A stretch of DNA of 64,000 bases, taken from Sporothrix humicola (taxonomy: Eukaryota; Ascomycota; Sordariomycetes; Ophiostomatales; Ophiostomataceae). The notes under the pieces were generated by a model, which worked only from the letters and a program-made list of their open reading frames with translations, searched no databases and was not told where the DNA came from. Below are positions 21,896 through 32,600 of this stretch, piece after piece; position 1 is the first letter of the stretch; every line of letters starts with the position of its first letter. Location: NCBI GenBank assembly GCA_021396245.1, contig WNYE01000057.1:186001-250000 (forward strand). The letters are read 5' to 3'. The position numbers and the translations under genes were made by a program.

Positions 21896-23716
21896 TTACA
21901 GGAGAAGAGTGAACAGGCAGGGCAGGACGGCACCAATGGCGACGGCCGGAGCCCAGATCAGGTCAGCACGACCAAGGCCGGCGTTCTTCTTGTCACCCGA
22001 CGAGCCAGAGCTGCCCGACGACGTGGCAGCGCCAGAGCTAGAGGCAGTGTTAGTGCCGGGCATGTTGGCGGCGTCGTTGGCCAGGGGCTTAACAGCGAGG
22101 TTGGTGAGGGTGGTGCCGTTGGGGTTGCGGACGGTGTAGTTGACCGAGTAGTCGGAGATGGAGATGATCTTGCCGCTGGGAGTGGGGGTCACGCCCTTGG
22201 ACAGGATGGCAGCAGCACCGGGGGGCAGCGAGGGCAGGGTGAAGTTGGTCTCGAAGCCCTTGGTGGTGATCAGCTTGGAGCTGCAGGTAGGGGGCTTGGG
22301 CGACGAGCTGTTGGCAGCGGTGGACTGGACAGTAGCAAAGTCGACCTCGGCGAACTGGGTCTGCAGGGTGTAGAAGTCCTGGAGGATGTCGACGGTGCCG
22401 TCGGAGCTGATGTTGACCAGACCGAACTCGGAGACCTCGTTGGCGTACTCGTAGACGACACCGCCGCTGAAGACGGGGGTCATCTGGCCGCTGTAGATGG
22501 TGCTGACCTCGGTGAAGACACGGGGTGCGGGCTTGTTGCAACCGTACTCGGAGAAAAAGACGGGGATCGAGGTGCCGGTGAAGCCAGAGACAAGGGTGTT
22601 GTAGCCACTGGTGGTGAAGCTGCTGTCACCGCACCAGCTGTAGCTGTTCAGGGCGAAGATGTCGGCACGGCTGAAATCGTCGTCGTCGCCAGTCTCGGCG
22701 CACTGGAAGAAGTTCCACGAGTCGAAGAGGACGGTACGGACATCGGCAGCAGAGTAACCGACGGGGATTGCGCGGTCAGAGTGCTTGGAGATGTAGGTCT
22801 TAATGTCACGGGTGACGGCACGGACGTAGGCGGGATCAATGGCACCGCTATCGGCATCAGCGATAACCTCGTTACCGGCGAAGAAGAGCAGGGTGTTGGG
22901 GTAGTGGCGGAACGCCTCGACAATGGCGAAAGTGCGGTTCAGGTAGCTGGAGGTGTAGGTGGTCCAGGGGGCAGTGCCGTCGAGAGACTCGCCGACGAGG
23001 GGCGAGTTGACGTCGATCATCATGTACATGCCGGCGGCGTTGAAAATGCTGGCGCACTCGTCGTGGTTCAGGTTAGGATCCAGGTTGTAGACGCGGATAG
23101 CGTTGATGCCGAGAATCTGCATGAGGGCAGCATCGCGACGGCACTTGGCGCCGTTGCTGAGAGGATCGAAGCCGAGCTCCGGGTTGTAGCCGGCAGAGCC
23201 ACCGGGCTGGTAGGCAACACCGACAACCTGGAAGCGGTTACCGGTCTTGGGGTTGACAAAGTCGCTGCCCTTGACCTCGAGGGAGACGACGGCGGCAGCA
23301 ATCTGCGCGCCGAGGGCGACGAGCGCAGCGGACAACTGGGGAAGTTAGTGTCATGATCCATGTGTGATTTAGAATGTGATAAAATGTGACAAAATGCCAA
23401 AGTGAAACCACCAAAAGTGACGCCACAATATAACAGCGAGGTCGATGCGAGGAAGTTGGAGCAGTTCGTCATGTCGTGCGACACAAATGTCCAAAGTCTG
23501 GTGGCGCATAGATCGTCATGCATAATTGCCGGATGATCTGCCATTTCGATGTTTTGGAGATCGGTCAGGTACAAAAGTACCAGGAACAAACCGACTCGGC
23601 GCGTCCCGACAGGCAAAACAGAATGCGCAAGGGAGCGGATGCTCTCCATGACAGCAGGAAAAAAACAGAAGAACAGAAAACGAGGGCAAGCAGAGATCAA
23701 AACAACTTACACGCAT
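21896..23716 (-). CDS. GH72 beta-1,3-glucanosyltransferase, GPI-anchored (Gas/Gel family, 481 aa)
   Basis: Exon 1 is only 23716-23711 (ATGCGT); a 375-nt intron follows (donor GTAAGT, CTAAC branch, acceptor CCCCAG) and exon 2 is 23335-21896. Joined, the N-terminus reads MRLSAALVALGAQIAAAVVS, a good signal peptide; without the micro-exon there is no usable start before it. The GH72 domain spans about residues 20-330 with both catalytic glutamates: E158 in FFAGNEV and E265 in FFSEYGC. Gas/Gel enzymes cut and religate beta-1,3-glucan chains, lengthening them in the wall. After the catalytic domain there is a Ser/Thr linker, then a small residue-hydrophobic tail (ending LPCLFTLLL) typical of GPI attachment. 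The Cys-rich CBM43 (X8) module found in some relatives is absent, so it is Gel1-like. The leader upstream is pyrimidine-rich on the coding strand. Confidence 0.93.
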
Positions 23717-26700
23717 CGTGACGGTGATTGGAGAATGAAATTTGGTGTCGAAAAAAAGGCGAAAGTAGAATGTGCCGACGGTAAACAAGCCGGATGTTCT
23801 GGCGACGGTGCGAAAGAGCGACTGAGAAAAGAACGACGACTACTCAGAATATCTGGTGATCGAGTCGAGAAAATGAGTGGACGGAAGACGCAAAATGACG
23901 TTGACGACTTCTTCTGTTGTTGTTTTCAAGATGTCAAAAAACTTGGCGAGAAAAGAAGGGGAAGAGAGAAAAGATTGAAGAAGAAGCGAAAAGAGGGTAA
24001 TGAATGGACGAAAGCTGCAAGGAACACAAAACACGATGCCCTGGCAGTTTCAAGATATAGAGATGGCGAGGGGTGGAGGCGATTAAAAGGATGAAGGAGG
24101 CAAAAGAGAGGAAGAAAAAAAGAAAGAAAAGAGGAAGAGAGAAGAAGACGAAACAGGTCCACAAAGAAGGAGGGCGCACAAAGGAAAAGGGCAGGAGGTG
24201 ACGTGAACGGAAAGGGTAGCGATGCCAGTAACACCACAGAGGGAAAAAGCGGCTCTCTCTGTTTCCCTCGTTCTTGCCTTTCTGGACCAGTGTCTCAGGG
24301 GAGGGAAGGGGCGCTCTGGGCGTGATTGCCCATTTGCTCATTCGCCCATTTGCCCATTTTGCCAATACGAGGACCGCTTGTCTGTGTGGGAAAGAGCGAC
24401 CGAACCAAGAGAAACCCGAGAAAACCAAGAGCCCCAAGCCAGTGGTCATCTTTTTGGTAATTTCAGCATTGCAGAGGCTCCAAAGTGGAAAATACGGGGC
24501 GGATATCGTATCAAAAGCGGCTAGGGTGGGAGGTAGGGAAGGAGCAAAAGGGAAGGAGGGAAGGAGCAAAAGGGAAGGAGGGAAGGAGCAAAAGGGAAGG
24601 AGGGAAGGAGCAAAAGGGAAGGAGGGAAGGGGGAACGAAGAGGGGCGGGACTGGGGGCAAGAGCGATGCGCCGGGCAGGAGCAAGGGGACAATAGACCAG
24701 AAGCCAGAGCCAGAGAGGGAAAGAGCAAATGGCGCACCGTGGGCATATCGTCGAGCAAATCGGCATGTGGCTAGACCGCAAAAACGAGGCGAGGAAACGA
24801 GAAAAGGGAGCCGAAGAGGGCACAAAGCACAATGCTAGGGGAATACGACATGGTGTTGTATCATTGTACGGAGTATGAGAGATGTGTACACGGATACGAG
24901 GAGCACAGAAGGCGAGGACAAAGAGAACACAGGCGCAAGCACGGCATCATTTGCGCGATGCGGCACTGAAAAAGTGCTACAAAAAACAGCAAAAAGAGGC
25001 ATTCATGGCGAAGGATAAATATTCAAATTGCAGACAATCACAAAATATTGCCAACAGGACAAGACACGCGAACGACGGCGCCAACAACGCCAACAGACAC
25101 GGTTCTGGGCACAGCGCGGCACGGACTGAGACAAGACATGACACGGACAGACACACGGAACACAAGGCAGCACGGCGCCGAGCGTGTCCCAAGACTGAAG
25201 AGAAGTCAAAAAAGAGACGAAAAAGGAACAAAGGCACTTTCCAAACAAATTCCAGAGATTTTATGCGCACGATATGTCGTAAGCCAACATTCTTGGACGA
25301 CGAGCGCCCGGCATAGCCATGAGTTGGCACATTGGCACACATTGGCGCACGCGTGTCGCCGTGTCTGCCGAGTCCAGTGGCCGGGCGACAACGAAGTCTA
25401 GTTGAAAAAGTGTTTGTGTTATTTTGGGAAGCAAAAAGACGGAAAAAGAAGGGAAAAAGAAAATGCAAGGAGAAGGGTCGAGATATGGCTAAGAAAGGCC
25501 ATTTAACTTGGCGGTTCTCGAGCCTTGGAAGGGGCTGGCTCCCACGCGAGGAGATGCAAAATATGCCCGCTTGTGAGCATCGTATTATTTCAGGGCTGAG
25601 AATGAGAATACTCCGTATGAGAGGAGCATCTGCAGGAATATCGTGAGATGCATCCTCAAAATGAGGAAGAATATGGCAATTTGGGTGAGCCTTTGGGGGT
25701 TGCAGTGCTGCAGGAACGACCGGCAGCACTAAAGTTCGGGCCCACTTCCGTCAGACTGTCAACAAATGGGCCTGGCCATCCACAGCGCAAGAAGCAAAAA
25801 GCGTGCAAGCGCCCCGCCATTCCAGGGACGTTTTTTGGTGTGGAATTGGCGCATTCTGGCGGTCGCTGGCGCTCTTTTGGCGCATTTTCCTTAAATTTTG
25901 GCGCGCCCTTGGTGCACTTTTGCGCTCTTGCCTCCTCGCGTGCTGTCTGACAGCGTTCCTGACTTGTCGGGACTACTCCAAAATAGGCAAGGCGTTTAAT
26001 AGAGCTCCTGCAGCTAGCGGCCCTCGCGGCCGTTGATTCTTCAGAAAAAAGGGGCAGCTTCAGAGGAGGCTCGGAAGGGAAAAAAGAACAGAAGGAAAGA
26101 GCCAATGGCAGCCAGACTTTCCACCTTCTCGCACTTGCAAACGCTGTCATCCAGGGGTCGTGCAGAAAAATGTGTGTCGAACTCTCAGAGAGAGGGACCG
26201 TTGTTTGGCGGAGGGAGACCCTGACCCTGACCTTGGACCTTGACCCTGAACCAAAAGTGTGGAGGCGTCCAACGGAAACGGAGACGACAGGGGCTGCTGT
26301 TTTCCTTCTTTTGTTCTTTGATTTAACGATTTAACGTTAAAGGTTGCTCTCTCGTGCTTCTTCGGATGGAATATGGTTAATTTGGAGGGAAAGGTAAAAT
26401 CGCAAGATGAGCGAAGGGCGATTTTCGGGAGAAGGCAGATGCAGATGAAAGGTAAACAACCAACAGACAGCAGAACAACATCTTCCTAATCTTTACAGCC
26501 TGATTTCAAAAGATCGTGAGATGCTGTTTTTTTGAAGGAAAAGGGAAGGAGGGAAATGGGAAAATGGGGGAAAGTGCCGCCGGCGCGTTTTCGGCCAAAA
26601 CAGAATTTCCACCCGCAACTCCGCACGCCCAGCGATCAGCATGCGCCCATATGCAACGTTTGTTTCGCTCGCTGTGCTTGCAGGTTGTCGTCGACTTTGT

Positions 26701-28088
26701 GTATTTGTGAGCTATCGTGAAATGACGCATGTGCAGTGGCAGTTTCACGTGACCAGAGTGGTGATCGAAATCAAAATTCAGGGTCCAACGATGCGCAGAT
26801 TGCACCTTCCCAAGAGAGGCAGTGCACATATTAATCGCGATCGACTCGATAGATGCATAGCCAAGAAGTCGAGCCAAGGTAGAGAAACACTGCCAAATGA
26901 GAACAAAGGCATCCGATGAAACAACGTGCTCGTTTGCTCGCCGGCCGAAGGCTGCTCGGAGCTCCGTGGTCATCACATCGGATCAGTTTGATTTTGCCTG
27001 GTTGAGAGTCGTCAACTTCTTCGAATCGCATAAACGATTTTCGTCAAGACGATCATATGTTTGTATTTAATGCCATTGAAGCTGTCAACGTCTTCATTCT
27101 GCCTCTGCTCATGTCCACGCCACATATATTTACCCGGTCCGCCTTGTCTTGGTCCCTCTCTCATTCTCCTTTTAATTTTTAAGTGTTTTATTGATTAACA
27201 TATGCTCTTCCCTCAGCTGTGCCTCCTTGATCGTTTTTCATTCAATTCTATTCTTGTGCAGACGAGAGACTTGCCGACACGAGAATGTAATGCGGACAGA
27301 CCCTTTGAAACTTAGAAAGAATAGCAATTACGTATTTCATAAGATCGGAAAATAAGAAAATCAAACCATACAAAGTGAAGAAACATGAAGGAACAATAAG
27401 AACATTCTAGGCAACACAGAGGATAACAATAAATTCCTCTGCTCATCAGCCGAAACGCCTGCCGCCTTTTCTGCATGTCTGCATGTTGTTATATATTGCG
27501 TTCCTGATCCTCGGGTGAGAATGCTTTGGCCAGAAGGGTCCATGAATCGACGATGTGGCCGTGCTCTACTCCTATTGTTCTTTCTTTGCCTTTTACTTTC
27601 TGCCTCGCTACGCCGCTGCCTGACATCTCATTGTGGCTGCTGGCGGCGGCACCGAGCAAGCGAGAAAAGCAAAGCGAAAAGGCTGCCTCAACTGGACTTC
27701 TTGACAATTTAAGGCGACGACTGGCGGCTAACATCGTGTCGTGATATTGTTTTGTGTGCCGTTTTAGGCAGTGTCGACGCCGCCCCCTCGTTCCTTCACT
27801 GCCTCATCTTGCCTCGTCGGGGATAGACGTAGATGAAATATAAACGAATGCTGCCGATGCTGAGGGTGATATTCATATACGGGGCGGCCTCTTCCTTTGC
27901 CCCAGATGCCTTCGCACCCTCTTCTCGCTCTGCATCCCCTTTTGTATATATTGCCCTTCCCCAGACTCGACAAAACGCCAAGACTGCAGTTCAAAAGATC
28001 GAGCCGAGATATCTTGATTTGAAGAGCAAACTCTGCATTTTTTATCTTTTGAAATATTGCACACTTCCATCCCGCCCCTACCATCGCA
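23717..28088. other. 4.4-kb region with no supported gene
   Basis: Many short frames exist on both strands but none resembles a family or shows the codon character of neighbouring genes. From about 23900 to 24200 the minus strand is CT-rich, fitting the promoter and leader of the GH72 gene. A 22-bp minisatellite lies at about 24534-24632, and another short imperfect run (CCCTGA/CTTGGA-like) at about 26218-26255. The last 250 bases are the probable leader of the DUF7136 gene. Confidence 0.5.
24534..24632. repeat. 22-bp minisatellite, about four copies
   Basis: The unit GGGAAGGAGGGAAGGAGCAAAA repeats head to tail with almost no divergence, preceded and followed by partial units. The unit is itself built from GGGAAGGA sub-repeats. 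Because 22 is not a multiple of three, all frames run through it; the apparent peptides are artefacts. Confidence 0.9.
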
Positions 28089-29006
28089 ATGCCCTCCTCT
28101 TTTAGAACACTGACGTCCTTCGTGGCCGGCGCAGCTGTGCTGCTCCAGTCTGCCGCCCCGGTGGCGGCTGCTGACCCGACATTCCCGGCCGCTGTCGAAA
28201 TCGACCTTGTCTTCCCCCGCGCCGGCGTCACGTACAAGCCCGGCCCCAATTTCCCCGTTGTTCTCGCCGTGCAGAATGCGCCCGCCGCCGCTTCACTCGA
28301 CATGTTGATTAACATCATGACGCACAACAACTCCAAGAGCGAGTTGCATCAAAAGTTTGTTGGCCTCTTTGACGCCTCCAACAACACGGCCGTGTTTGCA
28401 TCCAACTCGCCGTCCACATTCTACTGGCACGTGTCCACCAACAAATTCAAGGGCACGGTGCCGACCAACTGGACGCTCGAGTGGATGGTGCTTGGGTCCA
28501 ACTGCACGATGGACGACGACAGCACAAACCTCAGCGACCACAGCACCGCGGACCTGGGCTTGCTATCGTTTTTTACCGACCCGGCCGGCATCGAGCCCGA
28601 CTTGGTGGCAATCGCCGGTGCCGAGGCCAAAAACGACACGGCTTGCAAGGCCAGCATCTCCCACGCCCTCACGTACAATGTGTCGGCCGTGCGCAATGTG
28701 ACGACCGACTTGGGCAAACACGGCCGCCATAACGAGACACGGAGTGCATCATCGTGTGCTGTGTTGCCCAGCGCGCGCCCATCGGCCAACCCGTGCGCAG
28801 CAAGACTGGACGCGGCGGCAGCGTCCGCGATTGCAGGCTCGCTCAACTCGACGAAATCAGGAACGACGGTGGCCGGCGGCAACTCGACAACGGGATCGGG
28901 AACCCCCAAGAAGAACAGCGGCGCTGCGGCACTGCTCGGTCGGCAGTCATCATTGGTGGAGTCGGCTTTACTGCTGGCGGCGGTCGGCTGGCTGGTGTAC
29001 CTGTAG
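28089..29006 (+). CDS. DUF7136-type secreted, GPI-anchored glycoprotein (305 aa)
   Basis: A signal peptide covers about residues 1-27 (hydrophobic core VAGAAVLLQSAAPVAAA). Residues 30-230 resemble the fungal DUF7136 family, recognisable from VEIDLVFPRAGVTYKPGPNFPVVLAVQN near the start of the mature protein, here cited only in its parts: VEIDLVFPR and FPVVLAVQN. There are many N-glycosylation sequons (NNS, NNT, NWT, NCT, NLS, NDT, NVS, NVT, NET). The C-terminus has a Ser/Thr/Gly spacer and a hydrophobic end (ALLLAAVGWLVYL), the pattern of a GPI signal. A cell-wall or membrane surface location is inferred; the molecular function of the family is unknown. It is a single exon. Confidence 0.8.
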   Translation: MPSSFRTLTSFVAGAAVLLQSAAPVAAADPTFPAAVEIDLVFPRAGVTYKPGPNFPVVLAVQNAPAAASLDMLINIMTHNNSKSELHQKFVGLFDASNNTAVFASNSPSTFYWHVSTNKFKGTVPTNWTLEWMVLGSNCTMDDDSTNLSDHSTADLGLLSFFTDPAGIEPDLVAIAGAEAKNDTACKASISHALTYNVSAVRNVTTDLGKHGRHNETRSASSCAVLPSARPSANPCAARLDAAAASAIAGSLNSTKSGTTVAGGNSTTGSGTPKKNSGAAALLGRQSSLVESALLLAAVGWLVYL

Positions 29007-29304
29007 TGAGATGATGGTATGGATGAGAGGGTTAGAGACAAAAAAATGACTAGTATGGCAGCAATAATGGATGAGACTTTTGTGCGTTTGGTTTCCATTT
29101 TGACAAGATAAAATTTCAAATTCATTATCATAAAGTGCAGTACAAAAGGCGCGGTGAGAGCTGATGAGTGCGATGTGTAATCATGCTGAGGTGTAAAAAG
29201 ACAAGGAAAGGATGGCCCGAAAGTAAACCAATAAAACATGCTGGTAATTGAAGTTGATCAAACCTGTGTGTCCGTATTTTTTTCCTATTCCAGCGCACAT
29301 CCGT

Positions 29305-30072
29305 TTAGTGCTTCTTCGCCGCACCGGCGGCCAGCCGTTCCTGTCTCCGGGCAATCCGGTCGAAGCGGATAAACGAGCCAAAGCCAATGACAAACGTCAG
29401 GAGCGTCCACAGGAAGCCGTCTTTGGACAGGATCGTCATGCCGCGCGGTGCCAGGCGGTTGTGGTTCATCCACCAGGACTCGGCGAGGTGGATGGCGAGG
29501 ATGGGCACAAACGTGAGCTTCAGCATGAGCCGGAAGCCGTCGGCGCCGCCAAAAATAAAATTGTTCTCTGTAACGCCAATCGAGCTCATGACCTTGTCCC
29601 ACGTGTTGGAGGTGGCCTCGTCGCGGCCTGCGTACATGAGGCCGGCCAGGGCAAAGTAGAGGAGGACGCCGAACATGACCAGGAGGTCGAAGGCGCCAGG
29701 AGGGTCAAAGGGGACGTTCTGGGTGGAAGCCCCGGTCTTTGAGGCGGCAGCCGGCGGTGCGCCGCCGTGCTCCGGAAGAGGCACACCAAAAGCTTTGCGG
29801 GCGTCCATGGCCAGGTCAATCAGACGCTGGCGGCGGTCGTTCCAGGCGGCCATGGGCGGCGTGAGCTGGACGACGTGGACCTTGCCCGTGTTGGCCGTGC
29901 GAATGTACAGCGACTGCAAGTCAATGTCGACGAGCTCGGGATGGCCTTCGGCAGCGAGCTGCTTTGCAGACAGGCCGTTGACGTGGCGCAGATAGAGACC
30001 AAGGTCAAGGCTGTGCTCGCGGTTCATGTGGCCCATGGTGGCCTGCTTGGATTTGGCGTCGATGGTTGTCAT
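29305..30072 (-). CDS. DUF2470-domain integral membrane protein (255 aa)
   Basis: Residues 10-95 carry a DUF2470 domain, with the motif MGHMNREHSLDLGLYLRHV and a later VDIDLQSLYIR strand; this domain is related to the C-terminal part of HugZ-like haem-binding proteins. After a linker of about 35 residues there are about four hydrophobic segments (FDLLVMFGVLLYFALAGLMY, LKLTFVPILAIHLAESWWM, FLWTLLTFVIGFGSFI and possibly one more), and a basic C-terminus ending AAKKH. The start was taken at 30072 (MTTIDAKSK), the first Met next to the domain; a start at 30165 would add a hydrophobic leader. The function is not known. It is convergent with the DUF7136 gene. Confidence 0.75.
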   Translation of the reverse strand: MTTIDAKSKQATMGHMNREHSLDLGLYLRHVNGLSAKQLAAEGHPELVDIDLQSLYIRTANTGKVHVVQLTPPMAAWNDRRQRLIDLAMDARKAFGVPLPEHGGAPPAAASKTGASTQNVPFDPPGAFDLLVMFGVLLYFALAGLMYAGRDEATSNTWDKVMSSIGVTENNFIFGGADGFRLMLKLTFVPILAIHLAESWWMNHNRLAPRGMTILSKDGFLWTLLTFVIGFGSFIRFDRIARRQERLAAGAAKKH

Positions 30073-31039
30073 GGTGGCGGTTAGGGTGGAGGTGAAGAAG
30101 AAAGAAAAGGACAGGCTGGACAAGTGTTGAAGAAATGCTGAAGAATGAATTGACGCAATTTCCAATTGTGGTGATGTTGAGGAGAATATGGGAAAGAGCG
30201 ACGGGGACGAGATGCAAGGTTACCGAGGGTCGGAAAGTATCCGATATTTGTATGTCCGGGCACCAGGGCCAGCTGGCCACGAGGAAAGAGCTCCTGTGGA
30301 ATCGCATCTTTCGCGGAAGCACAGGGAGCTATGGCCTGGAGGTGGGGGTGCGCCTTCCCCAATTGAAGTCGAAAAACATGTGGGGACGATCCGCCTCGGA
30401 GCACATCGGCAGCTGTTTTGGAAGTCACTGATATTTATTCAGTATTTGGAAGGTGCGGAGGCTGTGGCAATCTCTCATTTGTATTGGTCTGAGTGCGTGA
30501 GCATTATTGGCAAGGCTGAAGGAATACCAGGATGACGGTGTGACGAAATAATGTGAGACATACCGGATATTTGGTCGGTGTGGTATTTAAATAATACAAA
30601 GGTTCACTCATGACGAAAAGTTCAATTATTTTTGGTGCATAAAGTCAACATCTTGGTGTCTAAATAATACAGCGAAGACCCAGTAGCCTACAGTGGTTTA
30701 CAGCGTCTTCCAGCGTCCAGGCACCGAAATGGCAGAACTCGTCAAACACGATCGTTCCTTCCTCGCCCTTTTCTCGATCAGTTTGGCTTCCCAACCCCTG
30801 AAATAAGCATCACAAATGGTGTGGACGAGTTTAATAAAGTAAGCCTTGTAAAAAAAAGAAGAAAAAAACACCATTGATTGTCTCTTTAAGCCTTATTCTG
30901 TATTGTGCCTTTTGCTCCGTCTCAAACCACCCTCCGTTACAAATGAATGCACAAGTCATCGAGACTGCTTCCAAGCTCACACAGTTACCCGCCGTCGACC
31001 GAGATACGGCACAATACTTCCATTCCCAGAAATCGTTGA
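30073..31039. other. Intergenic sequence, no supported gene
   Basis: This holds the promoter of the DUF2470 gene and the 3' end of the Pth11-like gene. The middle (about 30540-30700) is moderately AT-rich. I see no gene or RNA in it. Confidence 0.5.
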
Positions 31040-32600
31040 CTACCACCAATCCTCCTGTTCTCTCCTGATCCTCCGCCTCTCCTGGCACCTTCGCCATGCA
31101 TTCTGGGCCATGACACGGACCGTCGGCAGGCTCATGACGATGACCGACACGGACACTTCGAGACCGGACCAGATGAGGCTGTCGGTATTGTCCCAGGTCG
31201 GGTTGAGAGACGAAGTGTCAAAGTGCACGAGAAAGTGCAGGCGGATACAACTGGTGGCCAGGACAAAGACCCCGAGACTGAACATGGCGAGTGCTGTGAC
31301 CATGGCGGCTGTGGCGGCAGACGAAGGTCGAGACGATGACAAGGGTGCTGACAGTGACGAGGTCGGCCAGGCGAGGCTTTTTCTCAGTAGAAAAAGAAGC
31401 GGCCATGGTGCGATGAGAATAGCTGCATCTTGAGCAATCCCAAACGATGCAGCCACGTATGCCAAGAGACGGATGTTGAGACATGTGAACGGCTCATCTT
31501 CGAGAAGAGAAGTCGATGTCCAGCGTCGCCAGGCCGTGTTGACAGGACGGCACTGAAAGGCGTCGAGAAACAAAAAGACGAGGCTTGGCACAAGGACGAA
31601 CCCGGCCAGCACAAACATGGCGACGCGGAAATTTCGATAGTGCTTTCTGTACCTACGGGCCTCGAATGTCGACGGCGGTGCCTGGGGCGCAAAGATGCGG
31701 AGGTACAGAAACAAAAAGGAGAGCTTGATCAAGGTTAAGATGGCTAGATACAGCATCTCATCAACATAGAATGCCTCTATGGCCTGGACGATTGCGTTGT
31801 TCGGCACTGTCCAGATGTCGACTCCAAACCCGATGGCGGCAGCTAAAAATGATTGTCAGAAAAGTGCCTTCCTTGATCTTGAATCTTCAGGGGTGTGACC
31901 TACCATATTGACCGACAATAAGAAAGGCGACGAAGACGGGCTATCAACATGTCAGCAGAGGTACATGAACTTATATCAAAGTTGGTCACTCACCGTTAAC
32001 AACATCACCAGGTAGTCGTCGACCGAAAACCGTGCAGCCTGCTTGACCCTGCCATACAGTCGAAGCCCAAGACAGACCAAGGCCGGGACTTGGATGGCAA
32101 AGAGGGCCACAAGACTGGACTTGCGAGACCTAATCGGCCACTCACACACCTTAGACAACTTTCGAATGGTATCTATTTGAGTGTGTTAGCAAAGAACTGT
32201 CAACCAAGAAGAGACTACTACATCCCTACCCAAGGTGTCTGCCGGCGAGCAGTGTGATAGGAGGCATCTCTCGACATCTTGGACAAGCGAACCGTTTCTG
32301 CTGGCAGAACAGAGGTCCTCCAGAGAGGAAATAGGCGGCGCGGACTCTTTGACCAGATCCTCAAAACAGACAATCTCGGCTGGTCAGTGGCATGTTTCTT
32401 GTCAACGATAGCCATTCTATTATACTTACCGCACATGCAGGCCATGGAGACGTCGAGTTGTGGGACAGAGTCTCGGCCCCGGTTGCCTGACGAACATCGT
32501 CGGTAGTTCCGCCCGTTGTTGTTTCGATAAGTGAAAAGATCCAAAGAAGAGACAAGAGAAGCAGAAGCCCCCGCCTGTGAAAGGGATATCCAAGAGTCAT
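31040..32600 (-). CDS. Pth11-like seven-transmembrane receptor with degenerate CFEM head (about 444 aa)
   Basis: Five exons on the minus strand: 32600-32430, 32374-32230, 32172-31994, 31940-31904 and 31842-31040; frames agree at every join. The order is signal peptide (RRGLLLLLSLLWIFSLIE), then a CFEM-like region (PWPACAIVC, LEDLCSAS, VERCLLSHCSPAD), then a fungal rhodopsin/Pth11-type 7TM bundle starting about residue 120 (RSRKSSLVALFAIQVPALVC, RFSVDDYLVMLLT, PVFVAFLIVGQYAAAIGFGV and later helices). Pth11 relatives sense host surfaces or nutrients in pathogenic and saprobic fungi; the ligand here is unknown. The CFEM region shows only about five of the usual eight cysteines. The exon 2 start uses an unusual GAG acceptor 5 nt after a CAG; the CAG would shift the frame. 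Confidence 0.8.

Noticed and set aside
21791..23356. 521-codon open frame antisense to the GH72 gene
   Set aside because: Bias artefact; Gly/Val/Asp-rich translation with no family, while the opposite strand encodes a complete GH72 enzyme.
24882..26150. Several open frames of 100-160 codons in the 24-26 kb gap
   Set aside because: Overlapping frames on both strands, low-complexity or basic/Cys-rich translations, no splice signals that improve them and no family similarity.
26210..26265. CCCTGA-type run that looks like a decayed telomere repeat
   Set aside because: Only a few imperfect units, not the CCCTAA unit, and embedded between ordinary sequences.
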